64,000 nt of DNA from Notospermus geniculatus (taxonomy: Eukaryota > Nemertea > Pilidiophora > Heteronemertea > Lineidae), in the NCBI GenBank assembly GCA_002633025.1, contig NMRB01000242.1, positions 281,093-345,092 on the forward strand, written 5' to 3'. This document shows, piece by piece, positions 1 to 10,975 of this stretch (position 1 is the first letter of the stretch; each line of letters starts with the position of its first letter). A program made the translations under genes and the position numbers. A model generated the notes under the pieces. It had not been told where the DNA came from and searched no databases. It saw nothing but the letters and a program-made list of their open reading frames with translations.

Positions 1-163
1 GAGGACTGACTCGAATCGTCCGTGGATGTTGAGGGCTTCTCACAGATGCACCCGAGTCGGCAATATTCCCTCGTGCAGGGCTGGTCTTTGCTGATGTTCT
101 TCGAGGCAGGTGACGTTGAAGGTTGAGGCTCACAAAGATGACAAATGCAGCCGTATCGACATC
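1..163 (-). CDS. Downstream exon of the MGA-domain-like gene (partial, runs off the window)
   Basis: The minus strand has an acceptor (ttttttaatccag) just before 163. Taking up the single leftover base of the 1146-5618 exon, the frame stays open to the window edge, about 54 codons. Across the junction it reads CDKPGCRYGCICHLC and then, some 20 residues on, CTREYCRLGCIC: two copies of C-x4-C-R-(Y/L)-G-C-I-C. From family memory this resembles the Cys-rich conserved domain of MAX gene-associated protein (MGA), but I could not run a profile search. The matching splice phase and the motif completed across the junction make the exon convincing; the family name is less sure. A Ser/Thr/Asp-rich stretch follows at the edge, and the 3' end of the gene is outside the window. 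Confidence 0.75.
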
Positions 164-189
164 CTGGATTAAAAAAGCACAATGAAACC

Positions 190-720
190 CCTCTAAAGTG
201 GACACCCTCAGCATGGGACAGACATATGGGCCCGTATTTTAGAATGCTCCTCAATGTAAACAGGGTTTCCGCCAGAAAAAAAAAGAGGGTACGGACCCCA
301 AAAAAAATTGTGTTTTTTTTTGAAAAAATTTTTGAAAAAATTTTGAAAAAAAAATTTGTGAAAAAAATTTTTGAAAATTTTTTTTTTATTTTTTAAAAGG
401 TTTTAAACGATGTTTGGTGCCATTTTATGCGTATTTTGAAGCATAAAATCCCCGCGCCGGTCATGCCGGCTGTTTGGTTTCGTCCGGCATGTCATGGAAA
501 AATGGTTACCCAACGTTTTTTAGGGTACGGATCCGTACCCTGGAAAAATTTAAGGGTACGGAATTTTACCCATTTTACCCTCTGGCGGAAACCCTGGTAA
601 AGGAGTTCCTCAAGGCTATTGTTCTCAACAGGAGAACAATAGCCTTGAGGAACTCCTTTACGTTGAGGAGCATTCTAAAATACGGGCCAATATGTCCCTC
701 ATTTAAAGGTGTCCTATACG
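190..720. repeat. Foldback element interrupted by a MITE
   Basis: The arm ending at 628 (gctattgttctc) is mirrored from 633, and pairing continues through ggagttcctcaagg, the duplicated gtaaa, ctcctcaa, gaatgctcc and gggcccgtatttt back to about 190. The left arm is split at 260/597 by the 261-596 insertion; removing it restores a near-continuous palindrome. Confidence 0.75.
261..596. mobile_element. MITE, CAGGGTTTCCGCC family, 5-bp target duplication
   Basis: The ends are CAGGGTTTCCGCCAGA and TCTGGCGGAAACCCTG, perfect terminal inverted repeats. The element is flanked by GTAAA (256-260 and 597-601), and the opposite arm of the host palindrome shows only one GTAAA, proving insertion. The interior is A/T homopolymer-rich with no credible coding. 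Related copies lie at 16922-17056 and, interrupted, from 8237. Confidence 0.85.
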
Positions 721-947
721 AGAAGTCAGTCATGCTTATTGCCAAAAGATGACAGCAAAGTTCTAGCAGACCAATACATGTATAATAAAAAATTCTCCTG
801 ATTTGTGGTCAATCAAGCATGAATGGGTCCGCTAGGCGTTGAATTGAACCGTAGTGACCCCTGTTGGTCAAACGACTGACAGCTCTCATCACCGAGGTCA
901 TAGTGAAGACAAATGAACATTTGAGGGATATAGGCCTATTCCGTGTT

Positions 948-1132
948 ACTAAAGATATGGGAAGAAAGATGACAGCAAAATATCACTTGTGGGATCTCTA
1001 CTAGAAAATGCCTGAGAAAGACCCGGGTTGGGGTTGAAAATTTGTGAAATTCGGAGACGACTTTATGTATCTTATCATTTTGTGTGTCGTTTTTTTGTGC
1101 TCTATGTTGGATAACTAAAGATATGGGAAGAA
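948..1132 (+). mobile_element. Short retroposon-like insertion with 19-bp flanking repeat
   Basis: Direct repeats actaaagatatgggaagaa at 948-966 and 1114-1132 bracket 147 bp. The insert contains gcctgagaaagacc followed by ggggttgaaaatttg, a degenerate copy of the repeat at 29327-29422. The long flanking duplication fits target-primed or otherwise staggered integration. Confidence 0.55.
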
Positions 1133-1145
1133 TTATGCCACTTAC

Positions 1146-4100
1146 CAGGCTTGTCACAGGATCCTTTCACAGACTTTGTTGATCCTGGTATCTCTCTCTG
1201 TACATGTTGTAGTGTTCTGGCTTGATTCTGGTTCATGTAGGATACCTTCTGCTGCGGCTCTTCCAGCTCGTATACAGTCTGTCCCTTCTTCTGCACAGCC
1301 TTTACCAGTCGCACAGCAGATACAGCAAACAGTGCCTTCCGTTGGCTAATCCACTGTGGCTGTAACTTTCCACTAAGGGAGCAATCGACATCTCCAGCAT
1401 GACCATCTTCTGCCTGCTGTGGCCTATCCCGCTGCTGAATATCTTTGATGTTTTCACCAGTCCTTCTCATTCTTGTGACATTCTTATTTCTGTCCACGGA
1501 CGTTTCTGTTTTCTTCTTCTGCAATTGCCTTTTCATCAGTCCCTGAAGGTCACACTTGAACATGCCAAAACTACCTTTTCTACCTTGTTTCACAGCCCCT
1601 TGTTTGACCGGGGACGGTAACTTTGGCTTTTCCATGTCAAAAGTTTCAAAGATAGATCTGCTGTGCATCAACGGATGTTTAAATCTCTTTGGAGAATCTT
1701 TCAACTTGTCGGTGTTTGCAGTGACCTGGTTGCTTTCAACAATCTGTACATCCTCCTCTTCGTCCTGGATCTCTTCCTGTACATTTAAGTCATCGCCATC
1801 ACAAATTCCAACCCCCTGATCCAAGCCATTATTACCAGTAGGCCTCTCCTCGGGTGACAGGCTATGATCAGACCCATTCGAATGCTTCTCCATGGTGTTT
1901 TTCTTGCGTGTAAAGGGGACCAATTTCCGACGTTTCTTCTTCAGAGTAAGGCCTAGTTCAGACTGAAGCTCTTTTGCTTCCTCTGGTGTTAGACTTTTCA
2001 ACAAGCGTTCCTGAGTTCGCCAGTGCAACTTCCCTGTTCTGTGTAAATAAGCCGACCCCAAGTCAGTATTAGGATCGACCTCTTCAAGGTCGCCAGTAGC
2101 CACTGCCTGCATCATTGCCCTGTTGTGTGCTTCCTGCGCCATTTGTTTTTCTTTCAGTGCCTCTTCCTTCTTCTTCCTCAACATATTCCTTTTCTTAATC
2201 TTCATAACTTGAGTTGTGAGCATCTTCCGATACTTTGCCATGCGTTCCGACATCGGCTTCCATTGCCTTACAATTCGTAACCGTAGCGGATTTTCCTCAT
2301 CTCGAGCCTGACGGCGGGATTGCTCACTCAAGACATATTTCATCCTATGATAAAACGTTGAGTGTCGAGAAACTATCTTTTTATTCGTCTCTACCACAGT
2401 GTGTGCTTCAAGGGACTCCTCCGAATCAAAAGACATGAACAGGACACCATCAATGACATCCAGATCAGGGCACACGACATTCTCGTCAATGTGGACATTC
2501 CCGCCAAATGTGTATTTCATTGGTTTATCACTGTTCCCTAGTCTTTTATCACCCTGGAGATTGTCAGCTTGTAGATCTGCTTTCGTGTCCAGGTATGATT
2601 CCAACTCGGTGCTGATGAATGCATTCGACTTGTTAGAAGAAGGTTCTGTTTTTTCAAACATCCTGAATGGCAAGGAAACGGCAAGTCTCTCTTCATCTGT
2701 TTTCATATCCTCAGTTCTATCATCTGGCTTATCCCCATCAGTTCTTGTACTACTCTCACGCATGTCAGAAACTTCGGCAGTATCCTCCTTTTGCACCAAA
2801 TCTGGTGTGTTCTCCTTACTGCTGCCAGAAGTGATGGTGGCCAGTGACTTTGTTAGCTTTTCTGGGTCCGTCAAATATGATAGCAATTCAGATCCCTTCT
2901 TCTTAGGTTCAGCAGCATGGACTGCCTCTGTTTCCATTGTTTCATTGTCATTCAATCCCTCCCCTGCATCATCCTCTTGATCAGGCGAAAAAGCAGACGA
3001 CTTGGGTACAACATGTAACTTATCTTCAACAGATATCGGTAATTTTCCAACAAGTCTCGGAGTTGCCCTCCCAAATGAAGAATCATCACATGAATCGCCA
3101 TCTCCCAACATTTTCAACAAATCCAGGGTACTGCTTTCTGGTGAATTGGCAGCCTTTAGATCCTCACTTTCTCGTACAAGCTGGGGCATCTCCGTCACCT
3201 TTTCCTTACGATCATTGTCATCATCAACTCCGGCATTTTCCAACCTGTTTTTGGCCGCCTCTGACAAAGCAACAAGAGTGGGAATCTTTTGGACAACACA
3301 ATCAGAGTCATTCTCATTTGTTTCCCCGCTGTTCCCTTCTTCACCACAAGCCGTTCCAGCGGGCATACCATCATCTCCACCTTCAGCATATTCTATGGTC
3401 ACGTTTCCATCTTCCACAACAACTCCAGAAGACTCAGACCCAAGCTGTCCATCTGCGTCTGGGCCACTTTCAAGATGTTTTGTTATTGAAGCTTCTGTAC
3501 TTTCGCCATCCTTCTCACTTTCTTCCTCATCATTACTTGAACTTGTCTCCAAATCCTCCTCAGACTCTGCACTGGACTCGGACTGCGAACCCTGCTCACT
3601 CTTCTCACCTGATTCAGACACATCATCCGAATCGGCTGATGATCCACCGTCAGAGGAACTGGATGTGTCCAAGTCTTCCATTACTGAAGTCTGCTCACTG
3701 CTTTCCTCATCGTCTGGTTCTTGTGGCAATGCATCAACACCTGCTGGTATCCTTGACTGCATTTTCTCAATCAATCCGAACAACATGCCTTGTTTGACTG
3801 GTTCAGTTTTACACGGACTTGGCTGGTCATTGTCAGGTAATTTCTCTGTAGTATTAGCACCATTTCTTTTAGCATCTTTGTCTGGGACACCTTGCATAGC
3901 ATGAGATGTTCCTGAGGTACCATTCTCGTTGATTTGCTCACTGCCAGCATCCAAATCAGCACCCTTACATTTTGTGGTATTCTCCTCACAACTTTCCGAA
4001 TTAGCTTCACCCCCGGTACTGGCAAAGTTCAACTTCCTTTTTGCATCTGATGGCGTTAACGCTGCAAATTCTTTTTCAAGATTTGGACTTATGAACCCAG

Positions 4101-5618
4101 GACTTTTGTTGGCAGAACATGGCGTACTTGCGATGCTTTCCAAACATATTACTGGAACTTTCTTAGATCCTGAATCATCTAAATGCTTTAATAGTGATTT
4201 CACATTTGGATGGACCTTGACAGACGAGTCACTACAACTGGAACCGGGGGATTCACAAGTCTCATCAATTCTTTGTTTTTGTTCAACCCCTCTTCTCCTT
4301 CTTGACTGGGAATGTTTGTCAGCAGGATGAGGGCCCTTGCCCCCACTTCTAGTGACCCTTCCTGCATCTGTCTCATCTCTGCCGCTTAGGCTTGGAGATG
4401 AATCTTCATAGCTGTATCTTCTCGTTGCCCGAGGAGATCCCCCAGGAGAAGGAGCTGTAAATTTTCCTGCATCAGTGTCCTTCCTCTCAGTCTCAGAAAC
4501 AAAAGGAATGGCAGTAAGAAGTTTCGGTTTCAAACCCTGAGCTATAGCTTTGTAGAATCCTTTACTCCGTGGACTGAAATCAAATCTGCGCAAACGGGTC
4601 ACTGGGCTCTCATCAAAATAAGACTCAGGTGAAGATCCAGTACGTTTTTCAGAGTCTGCCGACACCCCAGACATCTGCACCTTTGCATCCTTCACATTAC
4701 TTTGAAAATGTCCAGGAATTTTCAACGTGAGCTTGCTCGAGACTGCAGCTGGCCCTCTGGTCACTTTGGGTCCTGACCTCGACGTAGATCTCGATTTGTC
4801 AGGTTCATCATGAACTGGTGGTGTTTTACAGGATTTCTGTCTTGAAGCTGCAGCAGCAGATGAGGTAGGTTTTGACACGGTAGATGTTTTTTTGACAGAT
4901 TTGACGACGGTAGTCCCGGGAGAACTCCTTCTGCTTCGCCTTCCTGTTGTCTGTGGTTGATCACCACCTGAATCATTAGCACTAGTTTTTGAGAGAGAAG
5001 CATCTCTGCTGAGTCCAGACACCTCCTGAGGTTTAGACATGGATCTATTTCTCCTGCACCGAGTTGGGAGGATCAAATCGATATCAACATCACTATACTC
5101 TCCTCGCCTTGCCCTTGGTCTTGATTGTCGTGTTTCACTATTAGAGGTCGCGTTAGGCACAGATGATGTTGATACGCTGGATACAGATGGAGAATTCAGA
5201 GCTTTCAGGCTCTTTGAGAGGTTCGAGAATGCGTCAGCTTTTACAGCAGGGGAGCTTACTACCTTCTTGTCATCTTGCACGTCATCAATAACTACAACTG
5301 ACTGTTTTTGTTGTGTTTCGGAGTCATTGTCCTTGGATTCATTTAAAATAGAAAAGATGTTCTTGCCTCGTCCAGTTTGGCGTGTCTCGTCTTGACTTTG
5401 CTTCATTGAATCCTGCAGCAATTTTTCATCATTTGAAGGATCTAAATGCGACAGTATCTCTGCAGACTCCCCAGCTTCTGATGTAGGATTTGATAATATG
5501 GCTGTATCAGATGGGCTTGCATCCTGTTTGCTATTTGTGTTGCTGAGAAGCAGTTCTGCCGTGGTGGCATTCTTGTCATGACCATAGCTTCCTCGTCTCT
5601 TTCCAGGCATTGTTCACC
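1146..5618 (-). CDS. Large disordered nuclear-type protein, 4.5-kb first coding exon (possible MGA relative without T-box)
   Basis: An uninterrupted frame of 1,488 codons runs from ATG 5610 to donor CTG|GTAAGT at 1146/1145. The exon begins after tttcag at 5618, and an in-frame TGA lies three bases after the exon start, just upstream of the ATG, which supports this start. The protein begins MPGKRRGSYGHDKN and is mostly low-complexity: Ser/Thr/Lys-rich N-terminal half, an acidic Ser/Glu/Asp block near residues 640-730, then a conserved-looking segment (near 1060-1110, including IDGVLFMSFDSEESLEAH), a Lys/Arg/Glu-rich predicted coiled coil (about 1120-1190) and basic KKKRRK-type clusters that look like nuclear localisation signals. 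The last exon residues lead into the Cys motifs of the 1-163 exon. If it is an MGA relative, the T-box expected N-terminally is absent from this transcript. Coding status is near certain; identity is tentative. Confidence 0.85.
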
Positions 5619-5964
5619 CTGAAACAGAGATGAACAGATGGCAAAAAGGAACCCTAATGTACCACCCACAGATTCGCACCGTTTTCTCTGGGATATTTTG
5701 GCTGGTTTGAGATCCGTCTGTTGCTGCTAGGAAGAGGAATTCAGTGAAACTGAAGAGCAAAGAGTAGGCCAAGTGTCAGAGGCTTAAGAACCACTCCTGA
5801 TGCAGACCACAGAAATAGGACAAGTTTTGAGAGATTTTTATCGGTGTCACAACACTGGCAATGACCAAACTATTGAAGGGTAGGTTTCTAGGAGGGTTAG
5901 TGAGGTGAACGCATTTCATTCAAGCCAAGAGACTGGCCTTGCCGTTGCACTCCATTTCCTTTAA

Positions 5965-6237
5965 AGCCCCACAGTATTGAATTTTACGATATTTTCAAAA
6001 AGGTGGGAGAGTGCACATAGAGGTCCCACAGCCTCGTGAAGGTCCCCAAAATGCTTGCCTGATGCGTACTTTAGAGAATCAAGGCATAGGTTTCAACACA
6101 CATTGAAAACAACTGCAGAGAGAGCCCTAATGTATTCAGATGGAGCGCAGTACATTTTACACTACGCTGACGTCGTGCACTGACGTCAACAAATCGCGGC
6201 GATGATTTGCGTTTTTCAACTTCAATACAGTGGGGCT
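5965..6237. mobile_element. TTAA-flanked MITE, CACAGTATTG family, copy 1
   Basis: Ends AGCCCCACAGTATTGAA and TTCAATACAGTGGGGCT are inverted repeats, with TTAA on both sides (5961-5964 and 6238-6241). Length is 273 bp, no coding. A second copy with near-identical ends is at 23251-23529. A TTAA duplication is typical of piggyBac and Kolobok-type transposons. Confidence 0.85.
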
Positions 6238-6327
6238 TTAACTCTCAAAGTAAAGCCAGAAGATGCATACATTAGAAGAGACCAAGTACAAGGCCAAGAC
6301 ATTTGAGACATGACTCTATAGCAATGG

Positions 6328-7451
6328 TCACACCTGTTGAAAAAACCCGTGTTTTTCCAGACCCGTGTCAAACCCGTGTGTACGAAAAACCCAGCGAGAG
6401 GTCACACTACTATATTGTAGTTAAGTAGCCCGGTGACAGGTGCACTGCATGCACAGACTCTTCGGTCATTTCTGTATTGGCACACATTGTTGGTGGTGCG
6501 AAAACGACGTCACATAATGGCTGCGCTAAGAACTAACGAAAACACGGGACTTCGAAAAGCTTGCCGTGTTTCAAAAATAGTGCCAATGGCACTGTGCCCG
6601 CTTGGCTTGGATGCAGTATTATGTTATGTACCGGTATCCTATTTACCCTTGATAGAAGTTTGACGAAGATCCATCACTTTGTTAGGGAGAAATAGCAGTT
6701 TATGTTTTTCTTGTTTTGGCCCCCTAGTGGCAAATCCAAGCATTAGATTTCACTGAAAATTCGTTTGTGAGTTGTTGTAATCAAGAGGTAGATATGTACA
6801 AAGTTTCAAAGCAACCATTACAAAAAGAGCCAACTTCGTAATTTCAGAAGAACTTTGACCCCTGTGACCTTGAAAAGTAGGTCAAATTCAAAAACTCAAG
6901 TGTTATCTTATGTATCCTCATTAGATATACCCATGATAAAAAATTTGACAAAGATCCATCTCTTGGTAAGGGAGAAATAACTCTTTTAGTGATTTTGGTT
7001 TTGGCCCCCTAGCGGCAAAGTCGAGAATCAGATTTCAACGAAATTTTGTCTGTATGTTGCTATAACCTAGAGGTAAATGTGTAGAAAGTTTCAACACAGT
7101 AGTTCGAACCATTATCAAAATACAGCCCTTTGAAATTTTTCACAAAACGCCCCCTGGAGGCCAAAATTGGAATCCAACCACGCTCAAAATCGAACTCGAC
7201 CTAGATCTTAGGCCCATATACACACCCACCAAAGATCAAAAAGATTTCTCAAAAAATAAAGGCGCTAGAGCGCTAACAAACCAAAAGTTTACGTACGTAC
7301 ATACGTACCGTTACGTATTGACGCACGACAGACCACCACTCAAGACCCCAACCACAGCTTAAGCCCTGCTGGGCCTTGCAGCCAAGCGGGCTAAAAACCC
7401 GTGTTTTTCAGACACGGGTTTCTTGAAGCCCGGCAATTCATAGGTGTGACC
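6328..7451. repeat. Composite repeat with internal diverged ~290-bp units
   Basis: The left end has ggtcacacctgttgaaaaaacccgtg and the right end runs into aggtgtgacc in inverse orientation. Inside, two diverged units beginning ttggccccctag(t/c)ggcaaa (about 6715 and 7007) are spaced about 292 bp apart. The element boundaries are approximate. Confidence 0.45.
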
Positions 7452-7899
7452 ACAAAAAACCCGGGGATTTTATGTTGTGTAACCACGGCTTATAACACCA
7501 CTGACCACAGCATGGACAGGGCAGAGTGGAAGATAGACGGGGGAAACAAATGATTCAGTGTGTTCTACATCGGGTGAAACAAGCGACAGACTTAGAGAGA
7601 CATGATGACGGGAAAGCCACGGAATGACACATTTCTTCCCATGGTGACTCACAAGGAGGATCCACAAATGATTATAGAGCAGAGTCACATTATGACACAC
7701 GAGAGAAGCTGAAAATGAAATGGTCCAGGAACTATCTACTCACCTGGGTGTACCAGAGGAACCAACCAGGAATGTGAAGTTGAAATGTTCTAGGGTCATA
7801 TGATCATGCTCAAAATTTGGAATATTATACACTATACATAAAGAAAGTATCTATGTGTACATCTTCACTACAAGTTAAACATTCTATACCTTGCTATTG

Positions 7900-8720
7900 T
7901 GCATTGAGACACTAGTGACAAATGTCAGATTTTCAAAATGGCTGACTGGCAGCCATATTTGACTCCCAACTACAATTGTAAGCCGAAATTAGGCACACTC
8001 ATAGAAGACACTAGATACATCACACCAGCGGCTAGAACATTTTACCGGGTCACAGGTGTAGTTTATGTAGAATGAGCCAGTCTACTTTTCAAGATGGCTG
8101 CCCGGCAGCCATATTTCAAGTTCAATTGGGTCAAAATTCATTGTGCACATAGACATGGTAGAGGGTACCCAGATACAAATTCACACAGAGTTAGAATGTT
8201 CTGCTATTGTTCATGAAATGGACTAAAGTCAAGTTGCAGGGTTTCCGCCAGAGAGGGAACTAAGGGTAAAGTCTGGCAACATCTATCTTCGACCTAATGG
8301 AATGCAGAAGTCATGTAATGTGACAGAGCTTTGCGGTTTATAATCATGCCTGTCGATCACTTGTGGTCGTTCCCCGATTGTTCGCGTTGTCCACCGGTCA
8401 TTCAATAGCCGCGTGTGAATAAAGGTCCGTGGAAAATCCAACGATCAATTTCCTAACTTCCGCATTCCATTAGGTCAAAGATAGATGTTGCCAGACTTTA
8501 CTACTATGCTAGTATCCTCAAAGGAACAGAAAAGGGAGATTTTTATTCAAGATGATGCAGTCATTAGTTCAGGAGTTATTACACTTTTTGGAGTTTTCAG
8601 TTTTGGCCACCAGGTTGCCATGCCAAGTATCAAATCAGATTTTTCAAAATGGCTGCCTGGCAGCCATATTTGAAGTCGGATGGGGCTAAAATTTGGCATA
8701 CACATGCATGGAGGGGGATA
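7900..8720. repeat. Dispersed imperfect repeats around an ATGGCTG...GGCAGCCAT palindrome
   Basis: The short palindrome atggctgNcNggcagccatattt occurs near 7940, 8094 and 8648 with related flanks, so this stretch is built from diverged copies of one repeat. A CAGGG-family MITE interrupts it. No gene is seen. Confidence 0.5.
8237..8550. mobile_element. CAGGGTTTCCGCC MITE interrupted by a hairpin element (8266-8501)
   Basis: The left terminal repeat CAGGGTTTCCGCCAGAG starts at 8237, and family sequence resumes after 8501 (aaaggaacagaaaaggg, as in the 16922 copy). In between, 8266-8311 and 8456-8501 are inverted copies beginning gtaaagtctggcaacatcta: a second foldback element inserted in the first. 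The right end of the outer element is not clear. Confidence 0.6.
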
Positions 8721-8855
8721 TACACTGTCTTAGGTTAGACGTAAGATGCATGTACATGTACCTTACACACATTCATATTTTTATCTGATTACATCATCAG
8801 CACCAAGCCTGGAATTCATGAGGACATATCTGACCCATCACCACAAAACGAATAC

Positions 8856-9066
8856 TACTGTAAACCGTGAAATTTTCGCGTGCATTTTATTTTTGCGATT
8901 TTTGCGTTCAAGGGTCAAAACGCGAACATAAATCGCGCGAAAATTACTCTTCTTCTTCTTATTTTGAAGGTGAAGGGTTCCAATCGCGAATATTTATTCT
9001 TCGCGAATTCGTAGATTACCAAATTCGCGAACATTTAGCGTCGCGAAAATATCACGGTTTACAGTA
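8856..9066. mobile_element. MITE with TACTGTAAA ends and TTCGCGAA-rich interior, copy 1
   Basis: Ends TACTGTAAACCGTGAAATTT and its near mirror ending GGTTTACAGTA form inverted repeats. The interior repeats cgcgaa/ttcgcg motifs many times. A second member is at 39305-39535. No coding. Confidence 0.8.
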
Positions 9067-9067
9067 A

Positions 9068-9185
9068 GGGCCGTATTCACGGGTCGCACTTTAGCCTAAA
9101 GTATAGCTAAAGTTGGACTTTCTCTATGCTTGAAGCATTGAGAAAAGTCAGACTTTAATGAAAGTGTGACCCGTGCATACGGCCC
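9068..9185. mobile_element. Harbinger-type MITE with TAA target duplication, copy 1
   Basis: The 118-bp foldback starts GGGCCGTATTCACGGGTCGC and ends GACCCGTGCATACGGCCC, with TAA on both sides (9065-9067, 9186-9188). The second copy (44187-44305) is flanked by TTA. TWA duplications are the hallmark of PIF/Harbinger elements. Confidence 0.85.
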
Positions 9186-10061
9186 TAAGTCACTCTGAAG
9201 TTGGCAGGTTGAGGCCAATGTTTTGTTAATTTCAGTAGGCCTAGGCATATTGTCTGTCTTTTGTAAAATTTGAGTGATTACATTTCTTCCTTTATCTCCT
9301 GGAGTTATTTTGGTTCATCCTGGTTCACATCTTGTGCGACTTAATACATGATTTGATGTGACAGATCACATATATTTGATTAATATGACCTTAAATACCA
9401 CCAGAAATCAGGTCACTGCCATTATGCAACCTAATTGTTAGGAAACGTTCAGCACGCTAGTTAGTTGCACCTGAACACTTGTGCTGAAGAGTCAAAAATA
9501 AAACAAACATGTACCTACATCACATTTCTACATCAGTGCACCTATAAAGTATTATCTATCAAGTATCACCACTATACAGTAGAGCCTGTAGCATTCCCCT
9601 CGGCACCGTGCATGCTACATTTCAAACTGATTGACGTTTGTTTTGAAATATATCAAAATAAGATATTCAATTTCATATGGGGCGTGAGCACCAAGTTGAA
9701 ACATGTGATAGTTCAGTTTTTCATGTGCCCGTTGAAATCAGTGATGGACCACCGCCATGACCGCATAACAGCGTTTTATTTTACCTTGTGTCAGCCATAT
9801 GCCCCAGTCTGTTGCTGGCTCTTTAGGGCTTTATTCTAAGTTATTGATTGCACTGACAAGGTTGAAATTGGACACCATTACCATAGACTCAAGTTAGAAC
9901 TGTTTAATTTCCTAGATGGCAGCACTGTTGAGGTAATGATATATACAGTGTATAATCTATAGGATGCTGCTATCTTGGAAGTCCACATACAGGTCTCTGA
10001 GTAAAATGTGTAGGCCTATGACATGACTAGTATGAGCATTCGAGGGGATATGTTTTTGCAG

Positions 10062-10113
10062 GTCAAGATCTATGAAGACAGCCACAAGTTCAAGAGTGGA
10101 GTTGGAGAGACTG
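10062..10113 (+). other. Candidate orphan exon, plus strand
   Basis: A 52-bp open segment has a good acceptor (tgtttttgcag) and donor (CTG|GTACGT) and reads VKIYEDSHKFKSGVGET. I do not recognise the family and found no neighbouring plus-strand exons that chain with it. It may be a fragment of an unseen gene, a pseudogene piece, or chance. Confidence 0.25.
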
Positions 10114-10428
10114 GTACGTTTCAAGTAATACTGGTATGTGACTGGTATGTGTCAAGTAATACGAAGAAGTTACAGGGGCGGGAGCTGTGAACAAGATCGC
10201 CCTCCCCCAACGTCGCAGAAAAATGTGTTTTTCATGCACCACAACTCTCAACATTCAGGGTATGGCAAAGCTTATTCTCAAGACTGAGATTGAGAAGACA
10301 CAGAATTTGTGCCCTCCCCTCCCCCACACAGGGACGTATTTAGCTTTTTGGTCCGGGGGGGGGGGGGGGGNNNNNNNNNCCCCCCCCCCCCCGCTAAATA
10401 TGGCCCTGCCACACCACCATCAGCTTAC

Positions 10429-10478
10429 CTTTTTTTCTTCTTAGAACTTGTTATGCTTCGTAAGTCAACATCAAACAC
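10429..10478 (-). other. Candidate small exon, minus strand
   Basis: A 50-bp segment has acceptor gaatttcag and donor AAAAG|GTAAGC and reads VFDVDLRSITSSKKKK. It lies upstream of the MGA-domain-like gene on the same strand but cannot join its ATG frame, because a TGA precedes that start. It could be 5' UTR or belong to another transcript. Confidence 0.35.
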
Positions 10479-10803
10479 CTGAAATTCAAAAGAGACATAA
10501 AAACATAATAGTTGGATAAAAGTTGACCCCGACTTGAAGAAGCCTAGAGATACACAAAGAAGCTTAATTAGAGTTAATTGTAGCCATGCACTATACCCTA
10601 GGCAAAAAGGGGAGAATCGAGACACTAGCAGCCTGATTAAGTCAATAAAGGGGGAGGGCCTAGCTATACCCATTCAGTCAAAAATTGAGGGGAAGGGCTA
10701 CAGGCCCAGTCATTCAATCCCTGTGATGAGAATGTCAGAATTTCATATCTAAATCGGTGGTTAACCCCACTGAAAATATGACACTGGCTTCCTAGGCCCT
10801 TTT

Positions 10804-10975
10804 CAGGGTTCCCCCTGGACCTTGGAAAGTTTCTTCACTTATGGAATTTCCGTTAGTCACTCCTGAATTATCATCAAAATCCTGGTCAAAATCAATGAAG
10901 TGACTATTTTCCAATAGTCACTTAGTAAATTCCATTCTTAAATGGCAAGAGTGAAGAGTGGCAGCAGGAACCCTG
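10804..10975. mobile_element. MITE with CAGGGTTCCCCC ends, copy 1
   Basis: A 172-bp element starts CAGGGTTCCCCCTGGACC and ends GCAGCAGGAACCCTG, flanked by cctttt on both sides. A closely similar copy is at 56981-57152. No coding. Confidence 0.75.

Larger units (their letters stand above)
164..1145 (-). other. Intron filled with nested mobile elements
   Basis: GT-AG intron between the two exons of the MGA-domain-like gene. It holds a foldback element (about 190-720) interrupted by a CAGGG MITE (261-596), a segment related to the 29640 and 48425 repeats (about 720-890), and a short insertion flanked by a 19-bp direct repeat (948-1132). No coding sequence is evident. Confidence 0.7.

Noticed and set aside
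2399-3904. Long plus-strand open frames (193, 286 and 300 codons) opposite the 4.5-kb exon
   Set aside because: They are antisense shadows of the Ser/Glu-rich coding exon, with Ser/Leu/Pro-rich low-complexity translations and no domain.
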